A DNA stretch of 64,000 nt, from NCBI GenBank assembly GCA_021234155.1, contig JAJEKV010000013.1, positions 12,054,669-12,118,668 of the forward strand. The letters are read 5' to 3'. How positions within the stretch are numbered: position 1 is the stretch's first letter; each line of letters begins with the position of its first letter. The notes below the pieces were generated by a model that did no database searches, was not told the DNA's origin, and saw nothing but the letters and a program-made list of their open reading frames with translations. The DNA comes from Isoetes taiwanensis. Lineage: Eukaryota; Streptophyta; Lycopodiopsida; Isoetales; Isoetaceae. A program made the position numbers and the translations under genes. Positions 57,806-64,000 of this stretch are shown one piece after another.

Positions 57806-59131
57806 CTATGACTGTCCAGTTATCATGATGGACTGCCCAGAGCAGGATAATTGAAGAGATAAAACAATGGGTACTACCGCAATCAATACGAAATAAAACA
57901 TGAGTTTGGTACCTGGCACTCGGATAACCACAGCTTGATTGTCCACATTGCCTTGATCCACGGCAGCATACACGTGCATCCTTTCTTCAGGAGGATCCAT
58001 GATCCTCGCAGCTCTAACTTCAACTGCCGGATTTGCTGGAACTATTGGCCTGTTATTATCTCTAAGTTCTCCTCGCCCGCCTCTGTTGCTATTAGAAGGG
58101 CCTCCATGGCCACCTCTATTTCCTCTCCCCTGGATTCCTCTTCCTTGACCTTGTCCATAAGCACTATTTTGTCTAGACCATTGATTTGAACGCCCTTCAC
58201 GTTGAGGACCAGCGGATGAGGCTGTACTATCTGCCCACACTGTCCTCGGGCAATCTCGTCCATAATGCCCAACTTCTCGACATCTAAAACATATGTTCTC
58301 ACTGATACACTTCGCCCTAGTTTCATCAGTCAATGGTGCAAGTGCAGAATGACCTCCTTGGGCATTCATTGCCCGTGCAGCCATAACTTCTCGGTTAAAG
58401 GATCTACCTTTACTCATGACGTTTCCAGCCTGCCATGTGGAAGGTGCCTGCCTTTTTCTTTGAGCCTCCAGCCTTACCTTCTCAGCAAGATCAGCTTCAC
58501 AGTTCTTAGCAATCCTAACTACCTCCTCTAGGTCTTTATAAGCTACACCAGACATACTGCTTCTAATATCCACATGAAGACCTTTCACAAATCTAGCACA
58601 CAATTTCTCTTTATCATCAAAAGGACAATGGTATTGCAATGTCCTAAACTTCTCATTGTACTCGGTCACAGTACCCTTCTGCGTTAAGTCTAGAAATTCA
58701 TTCATCTTATCAACCTTGTATCCGGGAGGCATAAAGTGTCCCTCAAATGCGCTCTTGAATTCTTCCCATGTAGCCTGGCCCGCTACCTTATTTAGATCAC
58801 GCAAATGATTCTCCCACCATACCCTAGCAAATCCTCCAAGCATTGCTTGAGCCAGTACAGCCTTGACAGAATCCTCAGCATGGATGAGATTAAAATAGAA
58901 CTCGACACCATGCAACCATGCATCAGCATCATCACCTGTGACGTTTTCCCCAGTAAAGACTTCTCTCTTGGTATCCTTCAACACCTTCTCTACTGCCTTG
59001 TCAGATTTTATCTTTTCTTGAGAGGCATTTTGCTGCAACACTTGCTGAATAGTTTGCAAAATTGCAGCTACATCAGGAGTTCCACTAACTCCATCTCCAC
59101 TGGATTGTCCAGCCCCTCCTGGAGAATCCAT
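57806..59131 (-). CDS. Ty3/gypsy gag, truncated before protease
   Basis: The open frame (ORF 57806-59194) has its likely start at ATG 59131 (MDSPGGAGQSSGDG). The capsid-type retrotransposon gag domain spans about residues 80-190 (WLHGVEFYFNLIHAED, ARVWWENHLRDL, TWEEFKSAFEGHFMPPGYK, EYNEKFRTLQYHCPFDDK). A CCHC knuckle CFRCREVGHYGRDC follows at about 280-293, then a G/R/N-rich nucleic-acid-binding tail. It forms the virus-like particle and packages RNA. The frame leaves element homology at about 57905, just where protease should start, and ends in unrelated hydrophobic codons, so the pol genes are lost. Codons are otherwise undamaged, suggesting a rather young truncation. Confidence 0.93.
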   Translation of the reverse strand: MDSPGGAGQSSGDGVSGTPDVAAILQTIQQVLQQNASQEKIKSDKAVEKVLKDTKREVFTGENVTGDDADAWLHGVEFYFNLIHAEDSVKAVLAQAMLGGFARVWWENHLRDLNKVAGQATWEEFKSAFEGHFMPPGYKVDKMNEFLDLTQKGTVTEYNEKFRTLQYHCPFDDKEKLCARFVKGLHVDIRSSMSGVAYKDLEEVVRIAKNCEADLAEKVRLEAQRKRQAPSTWQAGNVMSKGRSFNREVMAARAMNAQGGHSALAPLTDETRAKCISENICFRCREVGHYGRDCPRTVWADSTASSAGPQREGRSNQWSRQNSAYGQGQGRGIQGRGNRGGHGGPSNSNRGGRGELRDNNRPIVPANPAVEVRAARIMDPPEERMHVYAAVDQGNVDNQAVVIRVPGTKLMFYFVLIAVVPIVLSLQLSCSGQSIMITGQS

Positions 59132-59213
59132 CTCTACGATGATCTGTAACCGCGAAATGGTTAAACATCTCACAATCCTAAGCACCCCAAGCATTGCCCA
59201 TGACCAAACCTCG

Positions 59214-59225
59214 AATTTGATACCA
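59214..59225 (-). other. primer-binding site of the gypsy element (LTR3)
   Basis: TGGTATCAAATT on the minus strand, two bases after the LTR 3' end (TGTAACGG at 59228 in plus sense); it matches initiator Met-tRNA sites over its first eight bases. Confidence 0.75.
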
Positions 59226-59227
59226 AC

Positions 59228-60500
59228 TGTAACGGGCCTGGCCAGTTATCCCCATGATAACTGGATATCCCATCATACTTGACCATTGGTATTCATGAAA
59301 TAATTTTTAATGCATGCTTTATTGGTCAATAATTGACAATGCAATCAAGCCCAAAAATATGGTAAAGAATTTAATCTTTAAAATTTAAAAGGGAAAAATA
59401 GGACTTATATTTATTATAGGCTCAAAGGCTACACTCGAGTAACATGTACAACATAGGTATATAATATCCAACTCCAAATATATGTATTATCCATGAAGTC
59501 TCAAACTAAGAAATCCTAGATATCAATATGACTCTATTAATTCCGTCGCTCAACTGCTCGGCTACACTCAGGTTGCTCCCTCTGCTTACACCATGAAATA
59601 AGAGGGGTTAGCCACAAGGACTAAGTGGGGGCTGAGGCGCTGGTAATCTCCTAGATATCTAGACATACAACATGCAATATGCAGTCTCAAAACATTATTC
59701 AATCAAGGCTTACCATCTTGCGCCTATCCCTGTAATCACACTTGTTAACACATGTCTACAAATATATTATCATGGCACCTAATCTTCAAGATATCATGCA
59801 CATCACCATGTTAAAAATAAGACAAGTAACTAGGACAATCATAAGGTGCAACCAATATTCCTCTGGGTACTGAGATGGCCAACTCGGCTGATCAGGCCAG
59901 TGGCATAGGGGCGGGGTAAGCCTCGTGTGTACACACCCTTCCACACTGCGTCCAGCATTGGAGGACCACTTAACCATGAGTTTGACGTTGCACCCACGTT
60001 GGGTATCAACGCCCCATGTTTCATTAATATATGCTAACCATGGTGGCGATAATATTAATAAGTTGTGTATCAGCCGTAAGACTTAGACCATGGCATCTAG
60101 TCTTCGGCCCCCAGAGGACTATATCAAAGAAGAGCATATTACATGTAATACGAATTCAATCCAAAGTATTTTCATGGCAATGCAAGCACATTAGACATCA
60201 ACAACATGGCAAATACATATCAAGAAAGCAAAGAATCAACTTAATAATCCTAGTGCAATGCAACAATTTAGCGAGGGAAAAATAACACGTAACTAACAAG
60301 AGAAACAACACCATTAATGTCCTATCTTCAAGAACAAAAGAAGCTACCTTCAAGAACAAAGAAGCTATCATTAATGTCCTATCTTCACAAACAAAAGAAG
60401 CTACCTTCAAGAATAAAAGAAGCTATGTACCTTCAAGAACAAAAGAAGCTACCTTCAAGAATAAAAGAAGCTATGTACCTTCAAGAATAAAAGAAGCTAT
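59228..60500 (-). mobile_element. LTR3 of the gypsy element (outer boundary uncertain)
   Basis: The minus-strand 3' end is GGCCCGTTACA. The block GGTTAG.CCACAAGGACTAAGTGGGG (59605) is shared with LTR2 at 22366 and 34672, so LTR2 and LTR3 belong to related gypsy families. The 5' edge is not fixed; TGTAATAAGC at 60669 (minus) is a possible end. Confidence 0.6.
60312..60500. repeat. short tandem repeats of AAGAA(C/T)AAAAGAAGCTA(CCTTC)
   Basis: About seven units of 23-30 bp built from ACCTTCAAGAA(C/T)AAAAGAAGCTA, with two ATTAATGTCCTATCTTCA blocks; they lie within or at the edge of LTR3. Confidence 0.85.
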
Positions 60501-61249
60501 GGGATAAAACGAGTTTATTCGGGTTTGAACCCTAGACCTAAGGTCACACAACAAGTCTTGATTATTTTCCTTAACCAACTCCCCCAAATAAAAGTTATTA
60601 TAACAGAAATTCTAAAATATTTATTTAAATGCTAACCTTTTTTATTTATTTATATCAGGGCTTATTACAGTGGCAAGGGCGGAGGCAAAAGTCTGTGGGC
60701 TTTCGGTCATGCTCCGGGAAGAGGCGTGCAGCCCATCCGATCCAATCAAAGCTTTAATATGGACCATGAATGCGTATCCCAGCAGGTAAGAACTTAGAAC
60801 TGGAGGTATGACAATCAATTGGTTGTACAAAAAGAAGAAAATTATGGAGATGAAGGCATCCTGGCAGACCTCTAGACTTAAAGCTCATGCATGCCAGAGC
60901 AGGTCAGATCAAATAAAAACCAAAACAAAATTTTATATTTTTGGGCTGGGACTCTTCTGAATAGCAATAGCACAGACTCATTGTTGAATTAACCTTTGCA
61001 TAGAAGCAGATGGATCCGGATAGCTTACTGTGACCCACTGAATTCACAGAGCATGCTTTCTAGTTTTCTACTAGATCACAATAAAAGCTGCCATGATTTT
61101 AATAATCAGCCAGATCAATTTAAATGTTAGAATGCTGCATTCCAATGAAAACTAGCAATCAATCCAATTCCTTTCTATGTTTTAAGGAAAAATCACATGA
61201 ATGCAAGAACCAGCATCCCTTGGTGTAAGGCAAAACCACCCACCTGAAT
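60501..61249. other. no gene seen
   Basis: AT-rich noncoding DNA; only short frames. Confidence 0.5.
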
Positions 61250-62215
61250 ATAAGTTTCCTTTAAGTAGTATTGGCTTGATGTGCATGTGTTGGAGAGAGT
61301 TTTCAATGTGGATCATGATGCCCTTGTGTCTCCTGTTTGCTTGCCTGTCTCTATCTATGTGGCTATGTTTGTTGTTCCATTCACCATTTCTCCCGGTATA
61401 TCTATATTGGTGATGACTATGACTTTGGTTCCTATTTGTGACATAAGGTATTTGGTGGAATGTCGGGTCTTCAATCCGTTCATTTTGTCTTCTACTGCAT
61501 TGGTGTGGATTGGTATCTTGTGCAGATGGTTACTGAGAAACATTTTGACGATACCATTATGTTGTATTGTCGAACGTCATCATGGTGCATGCACAACACT
61601 AAGGTGCTACTATCAGTTTCGCTGATTGCCTCTTCTTTGTTGATGATGTGGGCTCCTAGTGTTTGTGTAAGGTTGCATTGAGTCAATGAACTTACTTAGA
61701 TGGTGTTGAGAAAGCTTGTGTATCCTGGGCCGGAGGAGTGCCTGATTGATTGCGTCAGGTGGTATTCCTTTGCTTGCATAAAGTATGAGTTGTTTGTGAG
61801 GATTGCATAGCTTGCACACATTGTCAGCATCTCTCTTTTTATGCTTTCACCTAATTGCAAATTGGTAGTGTACATGGTTGTTCCTCTCCATAGCTTTGTT
61901 ACACCCATTCCTGTGGTTGTTGTAGGTAACACTGCTTTTTCATTGTTGATGAAGTACTGTATTATGCATTTCACAAGGCAGGTCTTTCCGGATCTTGATG
62001 TGCTTGACATGATATGGAACCCGTGCGCTTCTCTTGTTATTGCTTCGTAGATATGTGCTTGTTCGTTTGATAATGTGGCATTTAATGGTGGATTGACTGA
62101 AATGTTTGGTTGGTCTGTTTGTGGCACTTGGTCTGTGTATTCTTGTTGTTCATCTATGTTTGGATGTTGCAGTTCTTTGTCGTTGTCAGGGTGCTGATGT
62201 TCTTATTCGATGTTT
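61250..62215 (-). pseudogene. Helitron/PIF1-like helicase relic with Walker A region
   Basis: The minus-strand frame 61696-62127 (143 codons, extended upstream by an acidic Q/D-rich linker to about 62215) reads LNATLSNEQAHIYEAITREA, then a decayed P-loop STSRSGKTCLVKCIIQYFIN, then VLPTTTTGMGVTKLWRGTTM, as in PIF1-like helicases (first P-loop Gly residues lost). Later frames give SKFIDSMQPYTN and, at 61270-61330, GIMIHIENSLQHMHIKP, which parallels the 43868-44276 relic. Stops and frameshifts separate the parts and the final motif is missing. Confidence 0.82.
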
Positions 62216-62260
62216 TGTAAGTCATGATATTTGTTGTTGAGTTACGGGATGTTTTAGAGT

Positions 62261-62453
62261 ATGTCGTCGATTCGCGTAGCGAATCGGCATTCTTGCTCAA
62301 GACGAGCATGCATGCATTGCATGCGTCGCATGCATGCATCGCATGCGTTTTGGGCCGTTCATCAGGTTGGGCGTTTGCTACTTATTGCAGAGTTCTTCAT
62401 CGACGTTTCATCGGCGCTTCCTCTTCTCTCAGCAGTACCTTATTCTCTTTGAA
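62261..62453 (+). repeat. 193-bp direct repeat, copy 1
   Basis: Begins ATGTCGTCGATTCGCGTAGC and includes the hairpin CGATTCGC-GTA-GCGAATCG and a cluster of overlapping GCATGC/TGCATGCA palindromes (62305-62347); ends TTCTCTTTGAA. Identical to copy 2 by eye. Confidence 0.95.
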
Positions 62454-62636
62454 TTGTTTCCAGGCAGGGGAGGGGCTTCTTCCTCGCCTGGTTTGGCTAA
62501 TTTGGCGTTGCTTTCCGCTGTCCCTTTCCGCCTTTAGCCTTCATCCCGCGGATCTTTCGCCCTCGATCCTAGTTTGTTAAGGAAGTCCTTTGGTATTCGG
62601 GCGCTTTGTTGGTTTCATGCGAATGCGATGGTAAGA

Positions 62637-62829
62637 ATGTCGTCGATTCGCGTAGCGAATCGGCATTCTTGCTCAAGACGAGCATGCATGCATTGCATGC
62701 GTCGCATGCATGCATCGCATGCGTTTTGGGCCGTTCATCAGGTTGGGCGTTTGCTACTTATTGCAGAGTTCTTCATCGACGTTTCATCGGCGCTTCCTCT
62801 TCTCTCAGCAGTACCTTATTCTCTTTGAA
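62637..62829 (+). repeat. 193-bp direct repeat, copy 2
   Basis: Identical to 62261-62453, 376 bp downstream. The unit GGGCGCTTTGTTGGTTTCATGCGA just before it (62599) recurs at 63304, so the duplication borders a third related block. Confidence 0.95.
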
Positions 62830-62883
62830 CCCACCCTCCCCCCCTTCTTTGTTTATTATATTTTGTACAAGTTCTGTTTATCA

Positions 62884-62935
62884 TGTTTTTCCACCCGGTG
62901 GGTGATGCTTTTTTTCCACCCACTGGGTGATGCTA
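62884..62935. repeat. two copies of a 25-bp unit
   Basis: TTTTTCCACCC(G/A)(G/C)TGGGTGATGCT twice in tandem. Confidence 0.85.
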
Positions 62936-63064
62936 TTCTTTGGTATGTTTCTCGTTTGTTGTTGGTGATGTGCAGGTACAGGTTGGCGAGCACCATCCGT
63001 TTTGACTTCTCCATGCGCGGGTTTTTGGGAGCGATTCTATGCCTTTACGCTTGTCTAAGCCCTT

Positions 63065-63141
63065 GCCGAAGGCTTATCACTAGGGTTTTTCCTCAAAAAC
63101 CCGAAGGGCGGGGTTTTTAATCCCGGTGATAAGCTTTCGGC
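63065..63141. repeat. hairpin with nested inner stem
   Basis: GCCGAAGGCTTATCAC (63065) pairs with GTGATAAGCTTTCGGC (63126) with one mismatch; inside are GGGTTTTT.../AAAAACCC and CCCGAAGGGCGGG. It could be a subterminal hairpin of a Helitron-like or other element. Confidence 0.75.
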
Positions 63142-64000
63142 AGGTACATCAGCCACTCATCTATTAGCATTGTATTTGTTTTGGGGTCCAAATGATATAA
63201 TTGGATTTTCCCTTTATTTTTCGTGGGTAGTTCGCATGTGTGCGGCTATCCACTGTCCACCATTGTAGAAAATCTGCTGAGATGAATGAGAAGCCTATCT
63301 ATCGGGCGCTTTGTTGGTTTCATGCGAGTCGCAGTGCAAGAATCACATCTATAGTACGCTTGTATGTAGATAAGAATGCCATATTCACCTGACTTCTCAG
63401 AGTTGGCGTTCTAAGTTGTATGCATCATTGTTTGGAGAGAGGAGTTCAGTTTTTTCTCTGAATGTGATTTTGTCAAGCAATATATTGTAGCAGAATTCTT
63501 CAATATGGTATATAGGATGCATGGTAGCCAGTGAAACATACTGGTTGGTTTGTTGGAATGATCTTGTGGCTCGTTACAATTGGTGCTATTTCTTGTCTTT
63601 CAATTAGTTAGACAATTAGTATTCACAAGTTTAAAAAAGGGCATATTGTTTAAAAAGGCCAGATTCATCTGATATCAAGTTTTCAACATTGTCGAGGAGG
63701 CCATTACATGATAATGTAGATATGGATATTGACTGATATAATGTATCCACAGATATCCATTGATGGATTATAATTATGTTGTTACAAATTTTTTGTCTTT
63801 TAATTTCAATTAAAGCTGGTACAATCCCTTCTGTCAAGTAGGGTTGTGTAGGGATGTGAAATTACATTGAGATCCGTTTCTATCAAATATTGGTCGGTTG
63901 TTTAGGATGGTCTAGAAAATAGCAATGTTAAACGAACCAAGGTGGAAAGGAATTGTCATTCCAATTATTTGTGAATCGTAATCGTGGTCTATTTTAGGTT
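63142..64000. other. no gene seen
   Basis: AT-rich noncoding DNA to the window end. Confidence 0.5.

Noticed and set aside
60656-60669. GGGCTTATTACA as the outer end of LTR3
   Set aside because: It would place a TATA-like run only about 10 bp inside the LTR and no target duplication is visible.
238-62339. CRISPR arrays, rRNA or tRNA genes
   Set aside because: Repeats present are tandem or inverted without regular unique spacers, and no tRNA cloverleaf or rRNA core sequence was recognised; primer sites only complement the tRNA end.

Overview
The window looks like nuclear DNA of a land plant with a large, repeat-rich genome. The evidence is a spliced plant-type metallo-beta-lactamase gene with GT-AG introns, a plant TDY-type MAP kinase relic, a CENH3-like histone H3 relic, a plant L1-type LINE with a DUF4283-like ORF1, Ty3/gypsy and Ty1/copia remnants with initiator-Met-tRNA primer sites, Helitron and hAT debris, and no bacterial gene organisation. 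The exact lineage cannot be fixed from sequence alone; a seed-free plant such as a fern is a guess only.

Layout. 1-2480: two same-strand fragments of a LINE family (called LINE-B here). 2480-6060: noncoding DNA with short local repeats. 6063-8061: a complete 2-kb LTR (LTR1) followed by its primer-binding site and then, where gag would be expected, a broken CENH3-like histone H3 reading frame (8510-9397) with its own TATA box. 9400-18400: mostly noncoding and duplicated DNA, with a small secreted cysteine-rich peptide gene (12784-13077, minus), a MITE with a clear target duplication and an adjacent 0.75-kb inverted-repeat element. 18405-39190: one LINE-B copy blown apart by nested insertions: a 1.28-kb poly(A) retro-insertion (18701-19981, 13-bp duplication), an LTR1 copy from 21431, an LTR2 element inside it (22049-35386, 5-bp duplication), and inside that a nearly complete plant L1 LINE (25596-33361, 10-bp duplication). 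The outer end of the LTR2 element is a 0.48-kb-armed palindrome. 39222-41353: LTR1 fragment joined to a copia remnant with its 3' LTR. 41525-44276: hAT-like remnant and a Helitron helicase end. 47060-47542: MAP kinase pseudogene. 48479-51511: an 11-exon ferredoxin/metallo-beta-lactamase gene with two defects. 52290-55490: a minisatellite whose units contain hairpins. 55594-56670: a broken, unidentified host-like gene. 57806-60500: gypsy gag with primer site and LTR. 61250-62215: second Helitron/PIF1-like helicase relic. 62261-62829: identical 193-bp repeats rich in GCATGC palindromes.

Functionally the region is a transposon graveyard around very few host genes. The plausible working units are the cysteine-rich peptide gene and perhaps the metallo-beta-lactamase gene. 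The most unusual items are the CENH3-like histone relic directly downstream of an LTR and primer site, the LTR element ending in an inverted LTR copy inside a perfect target duplication, and the hairpin-bearing minisatellite.
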